Part shown: positions 23,501 through 29,920 of the stretch, piece by piece
Layout of the letters: each line of letters opens with the position of its first letter
Position numbering within the stretch: position 1 is the first letter of the stretch
DNA from: Mesotaenium endlicherianum
Taxonomy: Eukaryota > Streptophyta > Zygnematophyceae > Zygnematales > Mesotaeniaceae
DNA length: 29,920 nucleotides
Reading direction: 5' to 3'
Assembly (NCBI GenBank): GCA_009602735.1
Contig: WELA01010914.1
Span: 56,203 to 86,122 of the forward strand
Position numbers and translations under genes: made by a program
The notes under the pieces: generated by a model
The model's input: only the letters and a program-made list of their open reading frames with translations
What the model was told of the DNA's origin: nothing
The model's database searches: none

Positions 23501-26500
23501 AGCCGCTGGCAGAGCAGCAGAGGCTGCCGGGACAGACAGGGAGCCCGGGCCCACACCTGGCGCCACACAGGCCGTAGTCCGCCTGGCACCCTTGGGTGCA
23601 GTAGTCATAGGAGGTGCCGCAGAAGCCAGACGAGGAGCAGCACAGGCCGCCGGGGCATATGGCTATTCCCGACCCGCACCTTCCATCTGCCGGCACAGGT
23701 GGTAGTCGTGCAGAACCCATCTGAGTGAGAATGGGGCTTCTTGTTCTTTTTGGTGATGCGCAGTTATTCATCGGTGTCCAGGAGCAGCATACCTGAGTTC
23801 AAGCCCTTGTCATTCACGCCCTGTGAAATCCTCACAACGGTGCAGCAAGTCGGTTTTCATTGTCCTATAAAAGTTGTGAACTTTGGAGCATGAGTGAGTG
23901 GAACTGTAAAAGGTCACGGGATAAGACCTTCACTTTCAATGATAAGTTGTGCTAACAGAGTAGGGCTTTTCATACTTGAGCCCTCTCTATTGGGCACGCA
24001 GCTCACGGCACTCACGTTTGAATCTGGAGGCCCAGCTGGCATCATGAGTGAGCGGTGAGAGCTGCGTGGCACCTCACGGTGCTGGCCATTCAGAATGCAA
24101 ACTTCGGGTGATGATGCAGTGTTTAGCAGTGCCAAATGCACCGGTGACCGCGCTATAAAACACGGACGGTAGGAACTAAACATCTGGAACGGAACTGATA
24201 CTTGTGCGCGTCGAGACTAGTCCTCAGTACTTGCAGCACAAGATCTGTACGTTGGAACCACGCATATACTTACGGGCAAGCTTCCAGAGTTTTTTGAAGG
24301 GTTCTGAAGGGTGCTTCTGGGCATGCTCTCTGCACTGGCATTCTGCTTGATACAGAGCAGAGGCTAGACCTTTCGAGACAGTCTCGCCCTTCTACTTCCA
24401 TACTCAAATTGGGCATAAGAAGTCACGGGAGGGGCACAAAGGTCGCTCAAAGTGGCCCGAACGAGAACAAATATTAAGGTGTCTCAACGAGTCAACGTCA
24501 AAGCACCTCACTTCAGTGCAAATTAAAGGCCGAGGAGCCAAACGAGGCGAGACCTCGCCCGTGGCTGCCACAAACAAAAGGGGCATTCGAAGCCCGAGGC
24601 CAAGATGTGAACGGGGGCCAGGCTCATTCCCCTACTAGCCCACGCCCTCTCTCTTGCCCAGCCGGGCCCAGCACAACCGCAGTCCTCCTCACACAGTGAT
24701 AACCACCACCAGCCACGACTGGGCCGTGCCCAGCCCGCTCCGCCATTCACCGCCACCCGTCCCGCAGATCTAATCAGAGAAGGACGCACCGACAGAGAGC
24801 GCCCTCACCCAAACCCAGACCCTGTTCCCACGCACCCCAGTGGAGGCCAAGCGAGGGGAAAACCTCGCCATGGCCATTGCCGTCCCCAATTTAGGGTTCG
24901 GGGTTTAGGCTTTCGGGCTTGGGCTTCAAATATGGGCTTAGGGTTGGAGCTTTAGGGTTTTGGGTTCCTGCAGGGTGCCCTGTGTCAGACCGACATCCTG
25001 TCCGACGAAGAGGAGAGGGGAGTGACCCACGCACACCCCACAGTTATGCCGACCAAGCCCTCTCGGACACCCTTAGACCATCTATATATATATAAATGAT
25101 GGCGATGGCGACGGCAAGACCGACGCGCACGAGTGGAAACTTCCGGCCGTGTTCCATGAGATACTCCGCTGTAGTGCAGGGAGAGAGCCGGAAGTTTGCT
25201 CTTGCCACCAGCATCTGCGTAAGAGAGGCCCTTGCTGCTCCATACTTAAGGAACTAGTTGCTAACCAAATCGAGAACAGAGGCCCTCCCTCCCTCCCTCC
25301 CTCCCTCCCTCCCNCATCTCTGTAGAATGCTGAGTGGGAATTGCAACCAGGAGCGCGTCATGGGCGCTAGGTGTAAGACGAATAATCAGGCCCACGGCCT
25401 CGAGCGTGGAGCTTACCAAAGCCGGCGAATGGGAGAGTAGAGCCTGCCATGTGGCCAGCAACCACAACCGCAGGTCAGCAGTCAGCAGTTTTGCAGAGTT
25501 TCAGAATTTGAACAGGCAAGTGTAATGCATGGACATGACGACAAGCAAAGAAGCAATAGCTTCCCAAGTGCGACAGCAAGCAAAGAGATGGCCTTTATCA
25601 GCCTCCAAGCTGCCACGATGGCGGTGTGGAGCCATTTGATTAAACCATAGACCCTGAAACACAAAACCCAAACACCAAAAATCTCCTGTAAACCTACACC
25701 TGAAACCCTAGTAACGATGCTTGTCAACTGACTGATGAACCTTCACCAATTCCTTCTTCTCTGCTCTCAGTGCAAATGATATTACACAAATTTCCTGTAA
25801 GCTATCTGAACTGCCTGGCCACACTGCCCTGGGCCAGAAGACTGGAAAGCGAGGCGCTACCTGAGGGAGGAGACGAAGAGGAGGAGACACCTGCGCATGA
25901 CTCCATGGGGAAGGAGAATCTTGGTTCGTTAGCATCACACACGGCCATGCTGTGCGCAGCTTCAGAAGCAACAAACACTACTCGAGAGAGGAACAGCCCC
26001 TCCAGCATGCACCTGATTGACATGGTCCCTTTATCTTGAGCTCTTTCTCATTTTATTTCCCTCGTTCCATGGCATTTATATCGCCTGCTTGCTAATGTCG
26101 AGCACGAGTGAGTGGCATGGAATGCTTCGGATTCAACGGCTATTTTTACAAGTGATAATGAAGAGCTGCAGTAGTGAGCCGCAATCGTACAGATGGATGT
26201 CCACATCCAAAAGCCTGATTGAGCAGGCCGCAAGTTTCTGATGCATCACGAGTGGAGAAGTTTCCCTGGTTCTTGTTAAAAGCGAGTGGAAAAAGGACTT
26301 GCTCTCCACACATCACGTGTATCTGTGTGGGTGAGGCAGCACTACTTCACTCCTACATGTTCTTGGATGGCAAGCCCGGGGGCCTGGGAGATAGGCTTAG
26401 GAGAGGAGAGATGTTGCTGACTCACACGTCCCGTAGGCGGGCTTACAATCTACGCCGCAGTAATCGGTGCTTGTGCCGCAGTCCAGGAATCGGGAGCAGC

Positions 26501-27361
26501 AACCCTGCCTACAAGAGCCTACCCCAGCTCCGCAGGTGTAGCATTTCCTGCTATACGCTGCCTGGCAGCCACTGGCGCAGTAGGCATTGCCGCTGCCGCA
26601 GAAGCCATTGGCAGAGCAGCAGAGGCTGCCGGGACAGACAGGGAGCCCTGGCCCACACCTGGCGCCACACAGGCCGTACTCCTCCTGACATCCTTGGGCG
26701 CAGTAGCTTGGGCTGGTGCCGCAGTAGCCAGACCCAGAACAGCACAGGCCACCGGGGCAAATGGCTATTCCTGACCCGCACCTCCCGTCTGCCACAGGTC
26801 GTTGTGCAGGACCCATCCAAATCAGACATGAGAGTTGCACAGGACAGTTGAAACTGCCAGCTACCCACCTACTCGGTTTGCATTGTGTTTATCCCCTCAA
26901 ATTATATAGCGTGAAAATGCAGCGGTTGGAGCACAAGAATGGAAGGCAATGAGACGACTTTTCTTTGAGGGCATGTAGAGGTAACAAACTGGGCCACATA
27001 ATACATATTCACAGACAGGTGGAGCTTACCAAAGCCGGCAAATGGAAGACCAGAAGCAAGAGAACCTGCCGGGGCAATAATCCTCACCACAGGTCAGGAA
27101 ATATGACTAGGCTCCATAAAAGCAGATATTTGTATATCATGCAAACTGACGACGTGACTTGGCAACCTGAGTAGTAATCTTGCGGTCCGTCCGCCATCAC
27201 AACAAGGCGGAAGGACGTCTTACGTACAAGTCGTGCACCATAAGGAGTTGACAGTAAAAGAAAATATCACCTTGCCCAAGAGCGAAACAAAGCAGTAAGA
27301 TGGTTCTCGTCACTTTCCATGTCACTGTTGCTAGTGGAGACCCACATTTAGCAGGGGCCAT
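11255..27361 (-). CDS. Secreted hevein-papain-EGF-LysM modular cysteine protease (20 exons)
   Basis: Exons, 5' to 3': 27361-27271, 27065-27030, 26788-26426, 25890-25861, 25443-25417, 23686-23324, 23104-23060, 22035-21991, 21467-21282, 20673-20614, 19551-19370, 18907-18764, 18220-18004, 17678-17541, 16850-16710, 14277-14168, 13509-13414, 12804-12706, 12337-12134 and 11461-11255. Together they give 2784 nt, 927 residues, with every junction in phase. Predicted layout: signal peptide 1-~30; hevein domains ~43-164 and ~183-304; Pro/Ser linkers ~304-334; C1A peptidase ~375-596 (Cys398, His540, Asn560); EGF-like ~597-689; four LysM ~698-926. Hevein and LysM bind chitin or other GlcNAc polymers, so the protease is probably held on a cell wall, matrix or foreign chitin; that is inference. 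Chitin-binding cysteine proteases induced by wounding and sex pheromone are known in Volvox. No I29 propeptide was seen. Whether all exons are used in one mRNA is uncertain. Confidence 0.85.
12822..12896. repeat. Minisatellite of ATCACCAATGCCAC-type units
   Basis: About five imperfect 15-bp units (TCACCAATGCCACG/A and variants) lie just upstream (transcript sense) of the LysM2 acceptor at 12805. The intron also has a 10-bp TTTCAAAAG repeat at 13047-13075. Confidence 0.75.
14336..14545. repeat. (GT)n / (GC)n microsatellite next to LysM1 exon
   Basis: A GCGC-GTGT tract (14338-14410) and a pure (GT)n run (about 14493-14535) lie within 270 bases upstream of the LysM1 acceptor at 14278 on the transcribed minus strand, where they read as CA-rich. 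Confidence 0.85.
14760..15960 (+). mobile_element. Degenerate Ty1/copia-type retrotransposon fragment in an intron
   Basis: On the plus strand, opposite to the host gene and inside its 2.4 kb intron, translated pieces match copia-type Pol in order. Around 15415-15605 lie [11 protein letters not shown], a VAEG segment and KYDHETF (reverse transcriptase N-terminal part). Near 15695-15730 is [12 protein letters not shown]. Near 15790-15815 is YLRGTVKLN, and at 15925-15957 [15 protein letters not shown], the RNase H motif. The pieces lie in different frames with stops between them, and no catalytic YVDD box was seen, so it is dead. An open stretch at 14816-14977 may be part of the same insertion; neither LTRs nor target-site duplication were found. 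Confidence 0.75.
16710..17678 (-). CDS. Two EGF-like modules, one exon each
   Basis: Exon 17678-17541 encodes [14 protein letters not shown], then a longer loop, C-T-C and a final SQSCAPC. Exon 16850-16710 encodes [26 protein letters not shown] and NPTCVPC. Both match the six-cysteine EGF spacing with the NPC-GxGTC core, and both are phase 1-1 with strong donors (GTGAGT, GTAAGT). The second has the GGYSCIC..GF signature usual in EGF modules. They likely act as rigid extracellular spacers or protein-binding modules between protease and LysM region. No clear calcium-binding consensus precedes either domain. Confidence 0.88.
17857..17962. repeat. (TACATA)n followed by (CA)n just after catalytic-domain donor
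   Basis: AT-rich alternation (17857-17890) and a CA run (17918-17962) begin about 40 bases downstream of the exon donor at 18003 in the transcript, where they read as GU-rich. Confidence 0.85.
18004..21467 (-). CDS. Papain-type (C1A) cysteine protease domain, five exons
   Basis: Exons 21467-21282, 20673-20614, 19551-19370, 18907-18764 and 18220-18004. The mature N-terminus reads [18 protein letters not shown], then SACWAFATV with the nucleophile Cys (codon 20668-20666). The oxyanion Gln is the expected six residues upstream. [11 protein letters not shown] and the conserved [13 protein letters not shown] follow. After [11 protein letters not shown] come [10 protein letters not shown] with the catalytic His and [17 protein letters not shown] with the Asn. 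All catalytic residues are present, so an active endopeptidase is expected. A Ser-Ala replaces the more usual Gly-Ser before the nucleophile. Upstream there is only ~40 residues ([20 protein letters not shown] and so on) that do not resemble an ERFNIN/I29 propeptide. The long introns contain CA/GT tracts. Confidence 0.95.
21939..21975. repeat. 9-bp tandem repeat (TATTTAATG)
   Basis: Four near-perfect units of TATTTAATG lie directly downstream (transcript sense) of the second Pro-rich linker exon's donor at 21990. Confidence 0.85.
21991..23104 (-). CDS. Two Pro-rich linker exons joining hevein block and protease
   Basis: Two 45-nt phase 1-1 exons, 23104-23060 and 22035-21991. The first completes the hevein Cys and encodes [14 protein letters not shown] after a TGCGCAG acceptor. 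The second encodes [14 protein letters not shown] after ATGCAG and before GTAGGG. Such Ser/Pro stretches are typical flexible, often glycosylated spacers between wall-binding and catalytic modules in algal secreted proteins. The 1.0 kb intron between them holds no convincing exon; one weak 75-nt candidate was rejected. Confidence 0.7.
23324..23686 (-). CDS. Triple hevein chitin-binding exon, inner copy
   Basis: This 363-nt phase 1-1 exon has the same length and border phases as the outer copy. It starts with the split Asp codon of DGRCGSG and ends at a GTGAGT donor splitting the last Cys. Three eight-cysteine hevein domains are present. The most variable residues cluster in domains 1 and 2 next to the sugar-binding aromatic positions (for example TSYDYC here versus TSPSYC in the outer copy, and SGDASC versus SGNAYC), so ligand preference may differ. 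All cysteines are kept. Confidence 0.95.
24888..24968. repeat. Degenerate TTTAGGG-like telomere-type repeats
   Basis: TTTAGGG occurs at 24890-24896 and 24951-24957, with CTTAGGG, GTTTAGGC and related GGGTT variants between them. This is the plant-type telomere unit in decayed form, interstitial in the intron between inner mini-exon and inner hevein exon. Confidence 0.55.
25113..25208. repeat. Inverted repeat / hairpin
   Basis: AAACTTCCGGC (25137-25147) is perfectly complementary to GCCGGAAGTTT (25187-25197). An outer pair GGCAAG (25113-25118) and CTTGCC (25203-25208) extends the stem, with about 15 unpaired bases in the left arm. It may be a relic of a small inverted-repeat element. Confidence 0.6.
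25282..25314. repeat. (CCCT)n microsatellite with an ambiguous base
   Basis: About eight CCCT units, ending at an N at 25314, the only undetermined base noticed in the window. A second, shorter CCCT/CCTG tract lies at 22882-22915. Confidence 0.9.
25417..25443 (-). CDS. Protease mini-exon, inner copy
   Basis: A 27-nt phase 1-1 exon (STLPFAGF plus split codons) lies between ATGGCAG and GTAAGC signals shared with the outer copy. It could be included between the outer linker exon and the inner hevein exon without changing frame, or skipped. The splice sites and the exon are preserved although the signal exon upstream of it has decayed. Confidence 0.6.
25560..25635 (-). pseudogene. Degenerate second copy of the signal-peptide exon
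   Basis: Minus-strand 25622-25560 aligns with the outer signal exon: both read as A-x-V-x-W-(K/R) followed by a hydrophobic run ending in ALG(K/Q). The only nearby ATG (25635-25633) is one base out of frame with that hydrophobic run. At the position of the outer copy's GT donor the sequence is AAGCTATTG, with no GT. Upstream in-frame codons contain no ATG. It therefore looks unable to act as a start exon, though use of a different upstream start cannot be excluded. Confidence 0.6.
25861..25890 (-). CDS. Ser/Pro linker exon, outer copy
   Basis: A 30-nt phase 1-1 exon follows a TGCGCAG acceptor and precedes a GTAGCG donor. It completes the final hevein Cys and encodes VSSSSSPPS. It is the positional counterpart of the inner-copy linker at 23104-23060 and would join the outer hevein block to whatever is spliced next. 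The exon is very short, so recognition rests on phase and parallel position. Confidence 0.6.
26426..26788 (-). CDS. Triple hevein chitin-binding exon, outer copy
   Basis: A single 363-nt phase 1-1 exon encodes three hevein-type domains of about 41 residues, each with eight cysteines. Domains 1 and 2 carry the classic CCSxxGxCG core and an aromatic-rich YC..GCQ..Y segment that forms the sugar-binding face. Domain 3 departs, with CCSRFLDCG in place of CCS..G.CG. The last Cys codon is split by the GTGAGT donor. By hand count about 13 of 122 residues differ from the inner copy at 23686-23324. The downstream intron flank is also similar, indicating recent duplication. Confidence 0.95.
27030..27065 (-). 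CDS. Protease mini-exon, outer copy
   Basis: A 36-nt phase 1-1 exon between a GGCAG acceptor and a GTAAGCT donor encodes [11 protein letters not shown] plus split codons. The matching inner-copy exon (25443-25417, 27 nt, STLPFAGF) has identical flanking signals and differs in length by exactly nine bases. That in-frame difference and the shared splice sites support it as coding. Confidence 0.75.
27271..27361 (-). CDS. Protease exon 1, outer copy: signal peptide
   Basis: ATG at 27361-27359 begins 30 codons plus one base (phase 1), ending at a GTGATA donor. The protein has a basic n-region (WKVTRT) followed by a hydrophobic core (ILLLCFALG), a standard secretory signal. The next mini-exon completes a Gly codon and reads on as [12 protein letters not shown] paralogous but broken copy lies at 25635-25560, which supports this as a real, duplicated first exon. 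Confidence 0.8.
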
Positions 27362-28633
27362 TAAGTTTATGATGCGTGACAAAATACCTCTTCTGACCTT
27401 CTCGGCTTGACCTCAAGCTGTAAAAATCCAACACGAAATGGCCGGGGAGGATGGGCGTGACCAGAACTCGGCCCTGAAGAATCCTTATTCGCCATCTGCG
27501 TCAGTCAGTGTTGGGCTCTAGCCAGAAATGGACACGAAGTGCATTGTCCAGCATGGTCCGCCCTAGGAGCATGACGACGTCCACATGGCCTGAGGAAATG
27601 TAGTGTACCTTGCGACTGCGTACCTTGCGACTGTGTACCTTTGAGACTGAGTAGTAGCTTTTTAGGCTGCCGAACCAGGTCAAACCGACGCGCGCTCAAA
27701 TTTGCGCGTATGGACTCTTAAGGTGCTTGTCCCACTACAGGTCATGAAAAGCTGCAATATTTGTAAGAAGCTACAAGAAGTTCTTCAAGATGCTACAGTG
27801 GTCCAACAACGGCGTTCTTAAGTCTTTGCACACTTCACGGATAGGTTGCTGATTGCTGGGCTCTACTTAGGTGGCATACTAGTATGTAGCAGAGTCTAGC
27901 TGACCTTGACAGAAGCCAGATTCAGTTAATGATTAAAATATGCAAGCTTTAGCTGGGAGCTAGGACATGTTGCAGGTTTCCAGGAATGTCTCAGTCACAT
28001 AAGATTTCTACCCCCATGGATCTCTTCAGGGTTCTCGTACGTCCAATTGGCCCGTGCCCTGCGTCCCAATTATCTTTCATAACTGACGGCGGTTTGGCGA
28101 AAGAACTAAGTTAAAATGAGATGAAGTACATCATTTAGCATAACATTTATTTGACACGAAAGATATCGATTGCTGTCGAGGCAGACCTGGAGTTTATGTA
28201 GCCCGCGTGTGTGCACGCAATGAGAGGGTGGTCCCTGCTTCTTCTATTGATGCATGAATTAAAATTAAGCACGGACTTACCATTCATTACAGTGGAATTT
28301 TGGAAAAAAAAAATGGTACATTGCATGGACAAATTCATCTTGATTCATTCTCGTCTGAAGACAAACCTATCCTCTTAGAAACCGGCGCTCAAGGCCAGGA
28401 GGCATGCACATAGCATAGCATAACATATGTCCACCTTGCTGAACACCAACAAAGGACAAGCTTGCAGAGTCGAAAATAGTATAATCATAAATTTTGTCAA
28501 AAAAAATAAGATGCTGTGTTTCACCTAGGTCAACCTACATACATTGCCCGCTGATCCGCCAGCCTTTTACCAACAAGGGAGACGCCTATGTCCCATACGC
28601 TTGCCCAATCCCGCATGTGCGATCCTGACTCCC
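27362..28633. other. 1.3 kb upstream of the protease gene; no gene recognised
   Basis: This interval lies between the stop of the DUF971 gene (28634-28636) and the protease ATG (27361), both on the minus strand. It should hold the DUF971 3' end and the protease promoter and 5' untranslated region. It contains a short 16-bp tandem repeat (27604-27640, TACCTTGCGACTG units) and AT-rich sequence. No conserved frame, clear TATA box or RNA gene was seen. Confidence 0.45.
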
Positions 28634-29394
28634 CTACGGGTTGACGCGAACTGCGTCTCGCAAGGCGCGAGCATGCTCCATAATTCTGAGCGCAGCATCC
28701 TTATTCTTTTCTAAGTTCGCGCCACTTGGCCGCACCTGGCCGTCTGCGGCACCCGAAGACCCAGAAGCAGAGGAGTGGGGCGCTGGGGAGGAGGAGGAGG
28801 GGGAGTCGAATGCCGACGATGGAGCGGAGGAAGAGGCAGGAGAGGAGGGATCTGAAGGCTCGGGCACATCCACGAGCCTCTCCAGCTCCGCAAGCTGATC
28901 GTAGGGCGCCACCTGTTGCCCCCGCGTCAGCATTTGAAACCCCAGTCAGCATTAAAGCGCACAAAACGGGAGGAGATTCTCGTAGAAAAGAGGGCACGGC
29001 CTGCATAGCATTGCTTTTGTCCAACCAGATAGGTTCTTCCTGGTGGGAGAGAGGTACCAGTCTGGCCATAACCTTGCCACGCATGCGGGCAGATATAGAC
29101 ACTAAATCACACGCACACACCCACCACACACATGCAATCATCCATCACCACACCCAAAGACACACGCACACACACACACACACACGCGCGCGCGCAAACC
29201 CACACGCGCGCGTGCGAGTGCGTGCGAGTGCGTGCGAGTGCGTCCGCGCGTGAGTGGGAGGTGCAGCCCACCTGGGTGAAGCCGTCGGGCCAGGTGATGG
29301 CGGCGGCGTAGTTGCCAAGCGGGCGGATGCTCTCGGGCACAATCGACTCCTCCACGTCGGAGTACTTGAGCCGCTGCTCGCCCGTCCACTCGTC
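28634..29394 (-). CDS. DUF971 (gamma-butyrobetaine hydroxylase-like N-terminal domain) protein, last two exons
   Basis: Exon 29394-29272 (41 codons) and exon 28912-28634 (92 codons plus TAG) join in phase 0 at CAG/GTGGGC and CAACAG/GTG. The joined protein reads DEWTGEQRL, then VPESIRPLGNYAAAITWPDG, FTQVAPYDQLAELERLVDVP. The CVDEWTG-type start, the GNYA-x-x-I-x-WPDG core and the following PYDQL match the C-terminal half of the DUF971 domain. The domain occurs alone in plants, in iron-sulphur scaffold HCF101-like proteins and in hydroxylases; its molecular role as a stand-alone protein is unclear. After the domain comes a ~70-residue tail rich in Ser, Pro and Ala, probably disordered. The upstream exon with the Cys-rich first half was not found; it may lie in 29395-29920 or beyond the edge. 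The acceptor could be three bases earlier. Confidence 0.82.
29107..29250. repeat. (CA)n and GTGCGAGTGC minisatellite after DUF971 exon
   Basis: A CA-rich tract (29107-29190) is followed by GC alternation and three to four GCGTGCGAGT units (29210-29245). All of it lies in the last intron of the DUF971 gene, starting about 20 bases beyond the donor at 29271. Confidence 0.85.
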
Positions 29395-29920
29395 CTGCTC
29401 ACGCCAAGGCGTGCGCGCACACACACACACGCATGCACACACACGCGCACTCAGGTGTCAGTCTGCATGCAGGCACATGCGCGCTCCTGCAAAAGCGCAC
29501 GTGGGCACAGACGTGTGTGTGTGCAGGAGCAGGCGAGCAGGTATGTGTATTTTATGCATGCGCATGCATCCTGTGTGTGGGTGTGTGGGTGTGCGTGTGC
29601 ATGTATCTGTGGGTGTGTTTGCGTGCTGTTCTGAACGCTGACGTGTACAAGCATGCCTTTTTCCTCGAATAGCTGTTGAACAACCAACGCACGCAGCACA
29701 GCGCAGCAAAGGATTCGGAGGAGCAGGGCAGTTGCACTCCACAGGTTCTGCGGCTGCTGGCCTCCTGCTCAGACTATCCCAGTGCTCAATCCTTGAACTT
29801 CAATGTGACGTATACCGTTCTAATTTTCTCCCTCCTCTTCCCTGACTATCTGCAATGCAGACCTCTGAGCCTTCAGCGTGACTCCTTGCTTGACAATCGC
29901 ATGGGCACCCGGGGGGAGGG
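29395..29920. other. Right-hand edge: CA/GT-rich intron, no exon identified
   Basis: Probably intron of the DUF971 gene. It holds CA-rich (29405-29455) and GT-rich (29505-29625) tracts that are mutually complementary. One frame near 29742-29690 encodes a suggestive LLRCAACV but lacks a donor in the right phase and a conserved upstream sequence, so it is not annotated. Confidence 0.4.

Noticed and set aside
29690..29763. Possible upstream DUF971 exon encoding LLRCAACV
   Set aside because: The CxxCV fits the family, but no GT donor in a phase compatible with the exon at 29394 was found and the preceding residues are not conserved.

Overview
The window is nuclear DNA of a eukaryote, most likely from the green lineage (Viridiplantae) and plausibly a streptophyte alga or early-diverging land plant. 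The clearest pointer is the plus-strand DUF1640/CCDC90-type mitochondrial protein, whose C-terminal half reads almost like a land-plant protein. Genes are split into many short exons by GT-AG introns of 0.1-2.4 kb. A degenerate Ty1/copia fragment, many (CA)n/(GT)n microsatellites and a patch of degenerate TTTAGGG-like repeats fit this. The lineage call is inference; no database search was possible. All exon borders were read by hand from splice signals, reading phase and protein continuity.

Four genes can be supported. (1) 201-3816, minus: 5' part of a carboxypeptidase Q-like M28 metallopeptidase. Its 3' exons, including the metal ligands, lie beyond the left edge. (2) 6642-9710, plus: a complete eight-exon DUF1640 gene (294 aa) with a mitochondrial presequence, a coiled coil and a C-terminal membrane anchor. 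(3) 11255-27361, minus: a ~16 kb gene for a secreted modular cysteine protease. Its order is signal peptide, 3 hevein chitin-binding domains, linker, 3 more hevein domains, Pro-rich linkers, papain-type (C1A) catalytic domain with Cys/His/Asn and oxyanion Gln intact, 2 EGF-like modules and 4 LysM domains. Twenty exons join in frame to 2784 nt (927 aa). (4) 28634-29394, minus: the last two exons of a DUF971 gene whose 5' part was not found.

The centrepiece is gene 3. It carries two unrelated chitin/N-acetylglucosamine-binding families on opposite sides of a protease, with nearly every module on symmetrical phase 1-1 exons. Its 5' cassette (signal exon, mini-exon, triple-hevein exon, linker) is tandemly duplicated. 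The signal exon of the inner copy looks dead: frameshifted ATG and lost GT donor. The simplest model is therefore transcription from the outer copy with both hevein exons used, although phase symmetry permits alternative splicing.

The remaining sequence is introns rich in CA/GT microsatellites, the 2.8 kb between the divergent genes 1 and 2, the 1.5 kb between the convergent genes 2 and 3, and 1.3 kb between genes 3 and 4. No RNA gene or CRISPR array was seen.
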